From the NCBI RefSeq assembly GCF_029952955.1, contig NZ_JASATX010000007.1, positions 1 through 64,000 of the forward strand: DNA of 64,000 bases, given 5' to 3'. This DNA is from Ruicaihuangia caeni (GTDB lineage: Bacteria > Actinomycetota > Actinomycetes > Actinomycetales > Microbacteriaceae). This document shows, piece after piece, positions 25,126 to 34,126 of this stretch (position 1 is the stretch's first letter; each line of letters opens with the position of its first letter). A program made the translations under genes and the position numbers. The notes beneath the pieces were generated by a model. That model saw only the letters and a program-made list of their open reading frames with translations, did not search any database and was not told the DNA's origin.

Positions 25126-26304
25126 TCAGAACGGGTATCGGAGCATCGCGGCCACCGGTGACCCGTTCGGCAAGTCTTCCGCGCGCGCCGCGATGACGCG
25201 GCCGCTCGCGCGGAGCACCCGGCATGCGATGTCGTCGAGCACGCTCAGCCGCGGCGCACCGCCGTGCGCACCGGCATCCGTGACCATGAGCTCGCTCGCG
25301 TCCTCGCCGACTTCAGCGTTCTCGCCCGCACCCTCATCGACGTGGAGGGCGCCGTCGCTGTCGATCCAACCCTCGACCACGGCTTCGATGTCGAACATCA
25401 GCTCCTCGACCGCGCCCGCCGCCGCCGCTTTTGCGACATGGCCGAGGTCTCCCGTGGCGCAGTCGCGGTCGCGGTACTGCTCGTATCGTTGGCGCCATTC
25501 CTCGAGCTGCTGGCGGTGCAACTCATCGAGCACGATCCTGGCTCGCTCGGTGAGGTCGGCTCCCGTGAGTGACTCAGGGTTCGGCTCGATACTCCGTTCC
25601 AGCAGGTGGGGGTAGGTATTGACGCTGCGGTAGGCCGACTCGAACTTCGGGCTCGCCGAGAGGATGAGCGGCAACTCTGAGCCGTTGACCCGCTCGAGCA
25701 CAGCGTCTTGCACAATGCGGGCGAAGCGCTGCTGCTCCGTGCGGTCGCCATTGGCGCCCTGGGCGCGCTGGCGGTCGAACCTGCCCTCGTTCACGGCGAT
25801 CTCGAGCACCGTGTGAAGGTCGTCGGGCAGGTCGAGCTCGAGCTTCCGAGTGGGTTCCTCCCGCGAGATGCCGTAGAGCTGCACATCGCCCTCGGTGAGG
25901 GCGAGCACGTAGGCGGCATTGGCGAAGGTGGTCGCGCGCAGCAGCGCGCCGATGTCGAAGCGGTCGCCGATCGATAGGCGCTCAGGCAGGCGGTTCACCA
26001 ATCGGAATGCGCGCAGCACGCCCGCTCCGGCGAACACCGCGAGCGTATGCGCCTGCCGCCGCCAGAACTCGCTGTCCGATTCGAGCTCGGAGAGCGGCGC
26101 GATGATCTGTTCGACGACATCCTTATCCACACCGGATGCCGCGAGCCGACGCTTCGCCTGGTCGACCGTGCTGCGGAACAGCACCCTCGTATTGTCGGTC
26201 TCGCGGGGCATCGGTGAACTGGGTAGATACATCGAGACCAGAGGCTGGTCTCGGTGGTTCGTCAGGTCGCGCAGATCGGCGGCTGAGGGAAGCACTGGGA
26301 GCAA
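25126..26304 (-). CDS. baeRF-family protein (eRF1-like, ribosome-associated)
   Basis: The 392-residue protein resembles the bacterial archaeo-eukaryotic release factor (baeRF) families. It opens LRDLTNHRDQPLVSMYLPSS, has an eRF1 domain-2-like central part (DDLHTVLEIAVNEGRFDRQRAQGANGDRTEQ) and a C-terminal domain ending RASGRVIAARAEDLPNGSPVAAMLRYPF, a form typical of an L7Ae-like fold. Family members are proposed to act on stalled or inactive ribosomes. I cannot say which numbered family it belongs to. The start is a TTG preceded by AAGGAGG. It is convergent with rpsO and divergent from the CE1758 gene. Confidence 0.7.
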   Translation of the reverse strand: MLPVLPSAADLRDLTNHRDQPLVSMYLPSSPMPRETDNTRVLFRSTVDQAKRRLAASGVDKDVVEQIIAPLSELESDSEFWRRQAHTLAVFAGAGVLRAFRLVNRLPERLSIGDRFDIGALLRATTFANAAYVLALTEGDVQLYGISREEPTRKLELDLPDDLHTVLEIAVNEGRFDRQRAQGANGDRTEQQRFARIVQDAVLERVNGSELPLILSASPKFESAYRSVNTYPHLLERSIEPNPESLTGADLTERARIVLDELHRQQLEEWRQRYEQYRDRDCATGDLGHVAKAAAAGAVEELMFDIEAVVEGWIDSDGALHVDEGAGENAEVGEDASELMVTDAGAHGGAPRLSVLDDIACRVLRASGRVIAARAEDLPNGSPVAAMLRYPF

Positions 26305-26503
26305 TGGATCCTCCTTGTCGGCGTACCGGATCGGCGCGCCTTTGTCGGGGCGTCGCGAGGCCCTGCGGTGTCCGAGGAAGGGCGCGGCATCGCGACCAGT
26401 GCCTTCACGCTACGTCGCCGCTTCGCGCTCCGGTAGCGCCCTCGTCGCATCCTTTTGGGCCTCGGTGGGAATACTCAGGCGGAGGTCGCTGTTTGGCCTA
26501 ATG

Positions 26504-26523
26504 TTCATGCGAATGCATAGAAT
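26504..26523 (+). promoter_or_regulatory. Promoter and candidate operator of the CE1758/CE1759 operon
   Basis: TTCATGCGAATGCATAGAA (26504-26522) is an inverted repeat, TTC-ATGC/GCAT-(A)-GAA with a GAAT centre. It overlaps a TAGAAT -10 (26518-26523) lying about 55 nt before the luciferase-like gene. A dyad covering the -10 suggests repression, perhaps by an unlinked MarR- or TetR-type regulator; none is adjacent. Confidence 0.5.
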
Positions 26524-26578
26524 CTCACCAGAACCGACAGACGATCGCGCCACCAGGGTGCGTGAGGAGCACGAACCG

Positions 26579-27712
26579 ATGCACATGCAATTCGGCATTT
26601 TCAGCGTGGGCGACATCACCCAGGACCCCACCACCGGCATCACGCCCACGGAGACCGAGCGGTTGCAGAACCTGCTCACGATCGCCCAGCACGCCGAAGA
26701 GGTCGGCCTCGACGTCTTCGCGATGGGGGAGCACCACAACCCGCCGTTCTTCCCGTCGAGTCCGGTCGCGATCAACAGCTGGCTGGCGGCGAAGACGGAA
26801 CGCATCATCCTCTCGACGGCCACCACGCTGATCACCACCAACGACCCGGTGCGGCTGGCCGAGGACTACGCGATGCTGCAGCATCTCTCGGGCGGTCGCA
26901 TGGACCTCACCCTGGGCCGCGGCAACACCGGCCCCGTGTACCCCTGGTTCGGTGAAGACATCCGGCAGGGCATCCCGCTCGCGATCGAGAAGTATGGACT
27001 GCTCTATCGCCTCTGGCGTGAGGAGTTCGTCGACTGGGAGGGCAAGTTCCGCACCCCGCTTCAGGGCTTCCAGTCAACGCCTCGCCCGCTCGACGGCGTT
27101 CCGCCCTTCGTCTGGCACGGCAGCATCCGCAGTCCCGAGATCGCAGAGCAGGCCGCCTACTACGGCGACGGCTTCTTCGCGAACCACATCTTCTGGCCCG
27201 CTTCGCACACCGCCAAGATGGTCGGGTTCTACCGGCAGCGCTTCGAGCACTACGGCCACGGCACGGCTGACCAGGCGATCGTCGGTCTCGGCGGCCAGGT
27301 GTTCATGCGCAAGAACTCTCAAGACGCGGTGCGCGAGTTCCGCCCCTACTTCGACAATGCCCCGGTGTACGGTCACGGGCCGAGCCTCGAGGAGTTCACC
27401 GCGCAGACACCGTTGACCGTCGGCAGCCCCCAGCAGGTGATCGACCGCACGCTCGGGTTCCGCGACTACGTCGGCGACTACCAGCGGCAGCTGTTCCTGA
27501 TGGACCACGCGGGTCTTCCGTTGAAGACGGTGCTCGAGCAGCTCGACATCCTGGGCGAAGAGGTCGTGCCGGTGCTGCGCAGGGAGTTCGCCAAGAACCG
27601 GGCCTCGCGCGTGCCCGACGCACCCACTCACGCCGCTCGAGTGCAGGCGGCGCTCGCGGCCGAGCAGGTCGACGCGAGCACGGGCGTCACGACGGCTGCA
27701 TCCGCAGAGTGA
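26579..27712 (+). CDS. LLM class flavin-dependent monooxygenase, CE1758 family
   Basis: The 377-residue protein is a luciferase-like TIM-barrel monooxygenase. Family-typical segments are MGEHHNPPFFPSSP, SGGRMDLTLGRGNTGPVYPWFGEDI (shown only in part here: DLTLGRGNTG), FVWHGSIRSPEIAEQAA and DGFFANHIFW. Together with the next gene it forms the two-gene set annotated as CE1758/CE1759, in which the partner supplies reduced FMN. The substrate is unknown. GAGGAG lies 9 nt before the chosen ATG; a second ATG follows two codons on. The promoter carries a clear dyad, so expression is probably induced. Confidence 0.9.
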   Translation: MHMQFGIFSVGDITQDPTTGITPTETERLQNLLTIAQHAEEVGLDVFAMGEHHNPPFFPSSPVAINSWLAAKTERIILSTATTLITTNDPVRLAEDYAMLQHLSGGRMDLTLGRGNTGPVYPWFGEDIRQGIPLAIEKYGLLYRLWREEFVDWEGKFRTPLQGFQSTPRPLDGVPPFVWHGSIRSPEIAEQAAYYGDGFFANHIFWPASHTAKMVGFYRQRFEHYGHGTADQAIVGLGGQVFMRKNSQDAVREFRPYFDNAPVYGHGPSLEEFTAQTPLTVGSPQQVIDRTLGFRDYVGDYQRQLFLMDHAGLPLKTVLEQLDILGEEVVPVLRREFAKNRASRVPDAPTHAARVQAALAAEQVDASTGVTTAASAE

Positions 27713-27738
27713 GCGACGTGAGCGAAGGAGACCCGCGA

Positions 27739-28371
27739 ATGAACACCCCCAAACGAATCGCCGTCATCTCCGCCGGCCTCGGCAAACCATCGTCGACCCG
27801 CATGCTCGCCGATCGACTCGCGCTGGAAAGCGCCGACGTCCTGCGAGAGCGGGGCGTGGAGGTGGAGACATCCACGCATGAGCTCCGCGACATCGCGAGC
27901 GACATCACGAACAACATGCTCACTGGCTTCCCGAGCGAGAAGCTCGAGGCGGTCATCGCAGACGTGACCGGCGCTGACGGCCTCATCGTGGTGAGCCCCG
28001 TCTTCAGCGCGAGCTACAGCGGGCTGTTCAAGTCGTTCTTCGATGTGTTGGATCCAGCCTCGCTCGCCGGGATGCCGGTGCTCATCGGTGCCACTGCGGG
28101 CACGGCCAGGCACTCGCTGGTGCTCGACCACGCGCTTCGCCCGCTGTTCAGCTACCTGCGCGCGATCGTCCTGCCAACCGGAGTGTTCGCCGCGACCGAC
28201 GACTGGGGTGAGGCGGGCGCCGGAGGGCAGAGCGCCCTCACCGATCGCATCGCCCGTGCCGCTGGCGAGCTGGCGCCTCTCGTCGAGGCGTCGGAGCGTT
28301 CGTCCGCGCCCCGCGATCCTTTCGGGTTCGATTCGGTGCTGAGCCCGGTCGGCGGCTTCCAGCCCAACTGA
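27739..28371 (+). CDS. FMN reductase, CE1759 family
   Basis: The 210-residue protein has a flavodoxin-like fold of the NADPH-dependent FMN reductase type: AVISAGLGKPSSTRMLADRL at the phosphate loop, VSPVFSASYSGLFKSFFD at the isoalloxazine loop, and GATAGTARH. It would reduce FMN for the CE1758 monooxygenase encoded just upstream. GAAGGAG lies 8 nt before the ATG at 27739. A GTG at 27709 overlaps the upstream stop (GTGA) and would add ten residues, so coupling from there is also possible. A strong hairpin follows. Confidence 0.9.
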   Translation: MNTPKRIAVISAGLGKPSSTRMLADRLALESADVLRERGVEVETSTHELRDIASDITNNMLTGFPSEKLEAVIADVTGADGLIVVSPVFSASYSGLFKSFFDVLDPASLAGMPVLIGATAGTARHSLVLDHALRPLFSYLRAIVLPTGVFAATDDWGEAGAGGQSALTDRIARAAGELAPLVEASERSSAPRDPFGFDSVLSPVGGFQPN

Positions 28372-28414
28372 CGCCGAGGCAACTCGGCCGCACTCCGGAC
28401 GCCTCGCATGGGAA

Positions 28415-28447
28415 CGGCCGCCGAGCTGCACAGGTGCTCGGCGGCCG
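28415..28447. terminator. Bidirectional hairpin between CE1759 and dodecin genes
   Basis: CGGCCGCCGAGC and GCTCGGCGGCCG pair perfectly over 12 bp around a 9-nt loop in the convergent gap. A C-rich rather than T-rich tail follows. Confidence 0.65.
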
Positions 28448-28486
28448 CCCCCGTCCGCCGCTCGGCGGATCGGAGTTCGTTCGTGC

Positions 28487-28693
28487 TCAGGAGTCGAGCA
28501 CGAACGTGACCTCCAGCACGACTTGCCACGAGGTGATGACGCCATCCGAGATCTTCACCGTGTGGTCCTTGACCCACGCGCCCTCGATATTCCGCAAGGT
28601 CTCATTCGCGCGCTCGATCCCGCTGCGGACGGCGTCCTCGAAGCTCACGGTCGACCGGCTGGTAATGGTTGTGACACGGGCGATGCTTGACAT
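28487..28693 (-). CDS. Dodecin flavoprotein
   Basis: The 68-residue protein is a dodecin. It has IEGAWVKDHTVKISDG with the flavin-stacking W40, and SWQVVLEVTFVLD with Q57 in the position that contacts the isoalloxazine ring. Dodecins assemble as dodecamers that store or buffer FMN, riboflavin or related flavins. AAGGAGG precedes the ATG at 28693; the upstream 14-codon extension is not used. Its position next to an FMN-dependent monooxygenase/reductase pair is suggestive for flavin supply but may be chance. Confidence 0.93.
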   Translation of the reverse strand: MSSIARVTTITSRSTVSFEDAVRSGIERANETLRNIEGAWVKDHTVKISDGVITSWQVVLEVTFVLDS

Positions 28694-29180
28694 GGTTCCT
28701 CCTTGCTCGGCCCCCGGTTCGCTTGCCCCCTTCAACAGTCAACGCCCGCCCCGAGCGGCTGACCAGGCTTGCGCTCGGGCATGCTGCACGCTACTGACGC
28801 GAGTCGTGCTCCCGCTCGTCGGAACCCTCGGTGCTAGAATCGCGACGGTCGCTCCCGTTCGAACGGGCGACCGGCGGCTCGTCCGAGGCGCCACAACTCA
28901 ATAACGAGCTCGAGGTTCATCCGCCAAGGCGGTGAGCCTCACCGGAGCAGGCCGGCTCGAAGCTGGTCCACGGTGGTGATGGGCGGTGCGGATGCTGCGG
29001 CATCCGGGTACCGAGCGTTTCTACTGTTGACCAGAGCAGACACCCGGCGACCTGATTCTTCGAATCGATCCGTCGAGTCCCTTCCTGCCCGCTCCTGCTC
29101 CCGCGTTCGTCGCCGTGCCCGTCCGGGCGCGGCCGGAAGATGCCGCGCAGGCGCGCGGCAAGCAAAGGAGAGAGACCTCG
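28694..29180 (+). promoter_or_regulatory. Long structured pnp leader, no gene
   Basis: No protein-coding gene is visible in this 487-nt stretch. An extended -10 (TGC-TAGAAT, -10 at 28835-28840) would start transcription near 28847. That is where a strong hairpin begins: CGGTCG..CCCGTT pairs with AACGGG..CGACCG across 28846-28873. Further stems follow, including GGTGAGCCTCACC (about 28931-28943) and GGATGCTGCGGCATCC (about 29000-29015). PNPase genes are often autoregulated through leader stems cut by RNase III or PNPase. The leader here, about 330 nt, fits such control, but this is inference. Confidence 0.55.
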
Positions 29181-31442
29181 ATGGAAGGTCCCGAGATCAA
29201 GTTCGCCGAGGCCGTGCTCGACAACGGCAAGTTCGGCACCCGCACGGTCCGGTTCGAGGCCGGCCGTCTTGCGCAGCAGGCGCAGGGCGCAGTCGCCGCG
29301 TACCTCGACGAAGACACCATGCTGCTGAGCGCGACCAGCGCCAGCAAGCAGCCCAAGGAGAACTTCGACTTCTTCCCGCTGACGGTCGACGTCGAGGAGC
29401 GCTCGTACGCCGCGGGCAAGATCCCCGGCTCGTTCTTCCGTCGTGAGGGCCGCCCCTCGACCGAGGCGATCCTCGTCTGCCGACTCATCGACCGCCCGCT
29501 GCGCCCCTCGTTCGTCGAGGGTCTGCGCAACGAGGTGCAGATCGTCATCACGGTGCTGAGCATCGCGCCCGACGAGTTCTACGACGCGCTGGCCATCAAC
29601 GCGGCCTCCGCCTCGACGCAGATCTCGGGCCTGCCCTTCAGCGGCCCGATCGCGGGTGTGCGGCTCGCCCTCATCGGCGACCAGTGGGTCGCGTTCCCGA
29701 AGCACTCCCAGCTTGCCGAGGCCGTATTCGACCTCGTCGTCGCGGGTCGAGTCGTCACCGACAAGAACGGCAACGAAGACGTCGCGATCATGATGGTCGA
29801 GGCTGAAGCGACCGAGGGCAGCTGGAACCTCATCCAGGCGGGCGCGAAGCGGCCCGACGAGGATGTCGTGGCCGAGGGCCTCGAGGCCGCGAAGCCGTTC
29901 ATCAAGCAGCTCGTCAAGGCGCAGGAGGAGCTTGCGGCCCAGAGCGCGAAGGCTGTGCAGGAGTACCCGGTGTTCCTGCCGTACGCCGATGAGGTATACG
30001 CCGCAGTCGAGCAGCTGGCCGAGGCCGAGCTCCGCGAGATCTACCAGATCGCCGACAAGCAGACCCGGCAGAACTCCGACGACGAGCTCAAGGCGCGCGT
30101 GAAGGATGCCGTGGCCGCCAAGGTCGAGGCGGGCGAGCTGCCCGAGTCGGCCAATGCGCAGGTGAGTGCCGCCTACAAGTCGGTCACCAAGAAGGTCGTG
30201 CGCGGCCGCATCCTGTCGGAAGGCGTGCGCATCGACGGCCGCGGGCTCGCCGACATCCGCGCGCTCGACGCCGAAGTGCAGGTCATTCCCCGCGTGCACG
30301 GCAGCGCGATCTTCCAGCGCGGTGAGACGCAGATCCTCGGCGTCACGACGCTGAACATGCTGAAGATGGAGCAGCAGATCGACTCGCTGAGCCCCGTCAC
30401 GCACAAGCGCTACCTGCACCACTACAACTTCCCGCCCTACTCGACCGGTGAGACCGGCCGTGTCGGCAGCCCGAAGCGTCGCGAGATCGGCCACGGCTTC
30501 CTCGCCGAGCGCGCGATCGTGCCCGTGCTGCCCAGCCGCGAGGAGTTCCCGTACGCGATTCGTCAGGTCTCCGAGGCGCTGAGCTCGAACGGCTCGACCT
30601 CGATGGGCTCCGTCTGCGCCTCGACGCTGTCACTGCTGAACGCCGGTGTGCCGCTCAAGGCTCCGGTCGCCGGCATCGCGATGGGTCTGGTCACTGACGA
30701 GGTCGACGGCGAGACGCGCTACGCCGCGCTCACCGACATCCTCGGGGCCGAAGACGCGCTCGGTGACATGGACTTCAAGGTCGCCGGCACGAACGACTTC
30801 ATCACGGCGATCCAGCTCGACACCAAGCTCGACGGCATCCCGGCTTCGGTCCTTGCCGGCGCGCTGACCCAGGCGAAGCAGGCTCGCACTGCGATCCTCA
30901 ACGTCATCAACCAGGCGATCGACGCGCCTGACGAGATGGCGCCGACCGCGCCGCGCGTCATCAGCGTGCAGATCCCGGTCGACAAGATCGGCGAGCTGAT
31001 CGGCCCCAAGGGCAAGACCATCAACGCCATCCAGGACGAGACCGGCGCCGAGATCTCGATCGAGGAAGACGGCACCGTGTACATCGGCGCCACCGACGGC
31101 CCCTCTGCCGAGGCGGCCCGTGCGCAGGTGAACGCCATCGCCAACCCGACGAACCCCGAGGTCGGCGAGCAGTTCCTCGGCACGGTCGTGAAGATCGCGA
31201 CCTTCGGCGCGTTCGTCTCGCTGCTTCCCGGCAAGGACGGCCTGCTGCACATCTCCGAGGTGCGCAAGCTCGCCGGCGGCAAGCGCGTCGAGAACGTCGA
31301 AGACGTGCTCGGCGTCGGCCAGAAGATCCTTGTCGAGATCACCAAGGTCGACGACCGCGGCAAGCTCTCGCTCGCCCCGGTGCTGAACGAAGAGGCGGAT
31401 GCCGCCTCTTCCGACGCGGCGCAGCCCGCGGCCGCTGAGTGA
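29181..31442 (+). CDS. pnp: Polyribonucleotide nucleotidyltransferase (PNPase)
   Basis: The 753-residue protein has two RNase PH-like domains (about 10-230 and 330-570) separated by a helical domain. A KH domain ([19 protein letters not shown]) and a C-terminal S1 domain ([19 protein letters not shown]) follow. It degrades RNA 3'-to-5' using phosphate and also synthesises tails in actinobacteria. AAAGGAGAGAG lies before the ATG at 29181, so 22 upstream codons of open frame are excluded. It is preceded by the long leader and followed by a hairpin. RNase J, a likely partner, is encoded 11 kb away. Confidence 0.97.
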   Translation: MEGPEIKFAEAVLDNGKFGTRTVRFEAGRLAQQAQGAVAAYLDEDTMLLSATSASKQPKENFDFFPLTVDVEERSYAAGKIPGSFFRREGRPSTEAILVCRLIDRPLRPSFVEGLRNEVQIVITVLSIAPDEFYDALAINAASASTQISGLPFSGPIAGVRLALIGDQWVAFPKHSQLAEAVFDLVVAGRVVTDKNGNEDVAIMMVEAEATEGSWNLIQAGAKRPDEDVVAEGLEAAKPFIKQLVKAQEELAAQSAKAVQEYPVFLPYADEVYAAVEQLAEAELREIYQIADKQTRQNSDDELKARVKDAVAAKVEAGELPESANAQVSAAYKSVTKKVVRGRILSEGVRIDGRGLADIRALDAEVQVIPRVHGSAIFQRGETQILGVTTLNMLKMEQQIDSLSPVTHKRYLHHYNFPPYSTGETGRVGSPKRREIGHGFLAERAIVPVLPSREEFPYAIRQVSEALSSNGSTSMGSVCASTLSLLNAGVPLKAPVAGIAMGLVTDEVDGETRYAALTDILGAEDALGDMDFKVAGTNDFITAIQLDTKLDGIPASVLAGALTQAKQARTAILNVINQAIDAPDEMAPTAPRVISVQIPVDKIGELIGPKGKTINAIQDETGAEISIEEDGTVYIGATDGPSAEAARAQVNAIANPTNPEVGEQFLGTVVKIATFGAFVSLLPGKDGLLHISEVRKLAGGKRVENVEDVLGVGQKILVEITKVDDRGKLSLAPVLNEEADAASSDAAQPAAAE

Positions 31443-31493
31443 AGCTGACCGCCAGCCCCAGCGCGGCTCGCTGAGCCGCAGGCTCCGAGGGCA

Positions 31494-31530
31494 CGAGGGC
31501 CCGTTCCCCTCCCGGAAGCGGGCCCTCGCT
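31494..31530 (+). terminator. Hairpin after pnp
   Basis: CGAGGGCCCGTTCC pairs with GGAAGCGGGCCCTCG with one bulged base around a short C-rich loop. The tail is not T-rich, but position and stability support termination of pnp. Confidence 0.65.
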
Positions 31531-31662
31531 CATGCGGACAGTCTTCGGCGATCTCCCGGATGCGAGTGCCGATCCGCGGTCCGTCGGCGTGTCGCGAGTC
31601 TCAACCTCGAGTCGAGGGTGAAACTACCGCAAAGCGAAGAGGACGCAGGAGAAGGGGGCACC

Positions 31663-31845
31663 ATGGGCAGGCACGTCGCATACCGTTCGCCATGGTGGTC
31701 GTCGGCACGTCACCGCGGGCCTGGATCCATCGAGCGCGCGCTGGTGCGGGGGCGCCAGTCGTTCGTGCTCGGCACCGCGGCGGCGATGCTGCTCTTCGTC
31801 TTCTTCTACAGCACACCCTCGTTACCCGAGCGCGTCGGCGCATAG
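31663..31845 (+). CDS. Small membrane protein (60 aa), family unknown
   Basis: A 60-codon frame starts with ATG after AGGAGAAGGGGG. It encodes a basic N-terminus (MGRHVAYRSPWWSSARHRG), a further Arg-rich stretch, and one hydrophobic helix (LGTAAAMLLFVFFY, about residues 36-50) ending in a short hydrophilic tail. This is a type II-like single-pass protein. It is followed at once by a T-rich terminator, which supports a real transcript. No family is recognised. Confidence 0.6.
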   Translation: MGRHVAYRSPWWSSARHRGPGSIERALVRGRQSFVLGTAAAMLLFVFFYSTPSLPERVGA

Positions 31846-31859
31846 AGCCGATTGCGGAG

Positions 31860-31890
31860 AAGGCACCCGTTTCCGGGTGCCTTTCGTGTC
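31860..31890. terminator. Bidirectional terminator between the small membrane gene and tetR
   Basis: AAGGCACCCG and CGGGTGCCTT form a perfect 10-bp stem with a TTTC loop, followed by TCGTGTCTTCGTT. It lies between convergent genes and can serve both. Confidence 0.75.
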
Positions 31891-31908
31891 TTCGTTCGCC
31901 CGCGCGCG

Positions 31909-32496
31909 TCAGCGTTCGGCGAGCACGCGCTCCAGGGCACGCTGCAGGGCGGCGGCCGCGGCGATCGAGTCGCCCGCGTACCCGCCCGACATCGCGCCGT
32001 CCCACGCGAGCAGCAGTTCGTCAGCGCCGTCGCCGGAGAGCGGGTGCCCGCACTCCTGCAGTCGGTTCTGCAGGAATTCGCTGAACCAATCGCGATGCGC
32101 GGCGACGAGCAGTCTCACGGGGTGGCCCGGCTCGTGAAACTCGGCCGCTGCGTTCACGAACGGACTGCCGCGGAACTCCTGCTCGACGATCACACTGCCC
32201 GCCCAGGCGAACAGGCTTCGCAGCGCGTCCGCAGGAGAGGCGTGCTCGTCGGCGATGCGCTGACAGTACTCGCGCATGACCGCTGAGCGCTGCTCGATGT
32301 AGCTGAGCACGAGACGCTCCTTGGAGCCGTAGTGCTTGTAGAACGTCGCTTTGGTCACGCCGGATTCGGCGATGAGACGGTCGATGCCGACGCTGCGGAT
32401 TCCTTCCGAGTAGAAGAGCGCGTCAGCGGTATCGAGAATGCGCGACTTCGCGCCGGAGGCACGCCGGGCGATCCTCGGGGGGGCCTCGATCGCCAC
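31909..32496 (-). CDS. TetR/AcrR-family regulator
   Basis: The 195-residue protein has a standard TetR helix-turn-helix (about residues 14-60): ILDTADALFYSEGIRSVGIDRLIAESGVTKATFYKHYGS in outline, with recognition segment KATFYKHYGSKE. A helical ligand domain follows. The start is a GTG with AAGGAG upstream. It is divergent from the M16 peptidase gene. The 207-bp gap contains an 18-bp dyad (32619-32636) of the kind TetR repressors bind, so it probably controls itself and perhaps the peptidase operon. The ligand is unknown. Confidence 0.9.
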   Translation of the reverse strand: MAIEAPPRIARRASGAKSRILDTADALFYSEGIRSVGIDRLIAESGVTKATFYKHYGSKERLVLSYIEQRSAVMREYCQRIADEHASPADALRSLFAWAGSVIVEQEFRGSPFVNAAAEFHEPGHPVRLLVAAHRDWFSEFLQNRLQECGHPLSGDGADELLLAWDGAMSGGYAGDSIAAAAALQRALERVLAER

Positions 32497-32577
32497 GGCG
32501 TGCTCCTTGTGAGTGCATGTGCGAGGTACCGCACGACTCGTTGCTGTGCGCCCGGGGTGCAGGGGAGGTCCGGACGC

Positions 32578-32593
32578 GGGTCATGAATGACCC
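32578..32593. promoter_or_regulatory. Inverted repeat GGGTCAT-GA-ATGACCC
   Basis: A perfect 7-bp dyad with a 2-base centre lies between tetR and the M16 gene, separate from the larger AGACAGA dyad. It may be a second operator for a different regulator. Confidence 0.4.
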
Positions 32594-32618
32594 TCGAATA
32601 CCATACATGAATGAGGAC

Positions 32619-32636
32619 AGACAGACACATCTGTCT
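32619..32636. promoter_or_regulatory. Candidate TetR operator AGACAGA-CACA-TCTGTCT
   Basis: A perfect 7-bp dyad with a 4-base centre lies in the divergent tetR/M16 gap. It sits near the -35 of a possible tetR promoter (minus-strand TATGGT, 32600-32605). TetR-family proteins typically bind 14-20 bp palindromes in this position. Confidence 0.6.
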
Positions 32637-32703
32637 ACCCTCCTTGCCGTACCCCAATGCAGGGGTGGAACCATCGGTCCATCGCTGCTCAGAGGCATGG
32701 CAT

Positions 32704-34071
32704 ATGGTGGATTCAATGAACAGCGCCGTGGCTCTTCCCCTCGACCGCGCCGACCTCACGATCAGTGCCGCCGGTGGTTCCCTGGTACGAAGAACGGTGC
32801 TTCCCAGTGGCATCCGGGTGCTGAGCGAGCGGATGCCTGGCGCCGCCAGCGCGAGCGTGGGCTTCTGGGTCGCGGTCGGTTCCCGCGACGAGCAGCCGGC
32901 CACCTATGGCTCCACGCATTTCCTCGAGCACCTGCTCTTCAAAGGCACCGACTCGCGGAGTGCGCTCGACATCGCGGTCGCCTTCGACGAGGTCGGGGGA
33001 GAGCACAACGCTCTCACTGCCAAAGAGCACACCTGCTACTACGCCAAGGTGCGCGATCGTGATCTGCTCATGGCCGTGAGCGTGCTCGCCGATATGTTCG
33101 CCAACTCCCGCATCGATCCCGAAGACTTCGAGACCGAGCGCGGCGTCATCCTCGAAGAACTGGCCATGGCCGACGATGATCCTGCCGATGTCGCGGCCGA
33201 GCGATTCTTCGAGACCGTCTTCGGAGATCACGACCTCGGTCGTCCGATCGGGGGCACGGTCTCCAGCATCCGCGGTGTCACCCGCGATGAGGTATGGCAT
33301 CACTATCGCAAGAATTACCGAGCGCAAGACCTGGTGATCACCGTCGCCGGCGCGGTCGACCACGACGAGCTCGTGGCGGCGGTGGAAGTCGCGCTCACCG
33401 CCGCGGGCTGGAACCTTGACGAAGAGGCCGTTCCGGTGGAGAGGAGAGTCGGCTCCCAGGCGACGATTGTGAGCGGCAACCGGCTCTCGGTGACCCCTCG
33501 CACCACAGAGCAGGCGAATGTGTTCCTCGGTGTGCCCGGCTTCGCGGCAAGTGCCGATGAGCGATGGCCGCTCGCCGTGCTCACCAACGTGCTCGGTGGC
33601 GGTATGTCGAGCCGATTGTTCCAAGAGATTCGCGAGCGTCGCGGTCTTGCCTATTCAGTGCACTCATTCGCCTCCAGCTATTCGGATGCCGGCGTCTTCG
33701 GCATGTACGCGGGGTGCACGCCTGCGCGCCTCGGCGACGTCGCTCAGTTGATGCAGGCCGAGTTCATGCGAATGGCAGACGACGGCATCACCCGTGACGA
33801 ACTGCGACGGGCGAAGGGCCAGTTGGCCGGCGCCGCCGCCCTGGCGCTCGAGGACTCCGACGCGCGCATGAGCCGCCTGGGCCGAGCCGAGCTCACGATG
33901 GGCGAGTTCATCGACCTCGATGAGTCGTTGCGCCGACTCGAGCAGGTCACAGTTGAACGGGTGCTCGACGTCGCGCGAACGCTCGCGGCCGCCCCGCTCG
34001 CCATTGCCGCTGTCGGGCCGGTCGAAGCGGCATCCGTGGCGCCGCTGATCGACGCGAGCGCTGCCGCGTGA
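32704..34071 (+). CDS. M16-family zinc peptidase
   Basis: The 455-residue protein is a pitrilysin/processing-peptidase family member. It has the inverted zinc motif HxxEH as H72-F-L-E-H76 and the distal Glu ligand E151 in ILEE, preceded by NALTAKEHTCYYAKV. An inactive-like second half includes GGGMSSRLFQEIRERRGLAYSV. In many actinobacteria and Bacillus a homologue follows pnp directly; here a tetR gene and a small membrane gene intervene. The start is uncertain: ATG 32704 has a weak CAGAGG upstream, and ATG 32716 is possible. The histidine phosphatase gene follows 55 bp on. Confidence 0.9.
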   Translation: MVDSMNSAVALPLDRADLTISAAGGSLVRRTVLPSGIRVLSERMPGAASASVGFWVAVGSRDEQPATYGSTHFLEHLLFKGTDSRSALDIAVAFDEVGGEHNALTAKEHTCYYAKVRDRDLLMAVSVLADMFANSRIDPEDFETERGVILEELAMADDDPADVAAERFFETVFGDHDLGRPIGGTVSSIRGVTRDEVWHHYRKNYRAQDLVITVAGAVDHDELVAAVEVALTAAGWNLDEEAVPVERRVGSQATIVSGNRLSVTPRTTEQANVFLGVPGFAASADERWPLAVLTNVLGGGMSSRLFQEIRERRGLAYSVHSFASSYSDAGVFGMYAGCTPARLGDVAQLMQAEFMRMADDGITRDELRRAKGQLAGAAALALEDSDARMSRLGRAELTMGEFIDLDESLRRLEQVTVERVLDVARTLAAAPLAIAAVGPVEAASVAPLIDASAAA

Positions 34072-34126
34072 CGCGCGGCCAACAAGTGCGAGCCGCCTCG
34101 AATCGCGGGACTCTGGGGGAGACACG

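Noticed and set aside
28888-28935. Possible tRNA-like end (GGTTCATCCGCCA) in the pnp leader
   Set aside because: The T-arm does not form a 5-bp stem with a seven-base loop, and no acceptor, D or anticodon stem can be drawn around it.
28917-30494. 525-codon minus-strand frame opposite pnp
   Set aside because: It is a shadow of PNPase codons with no independent support.
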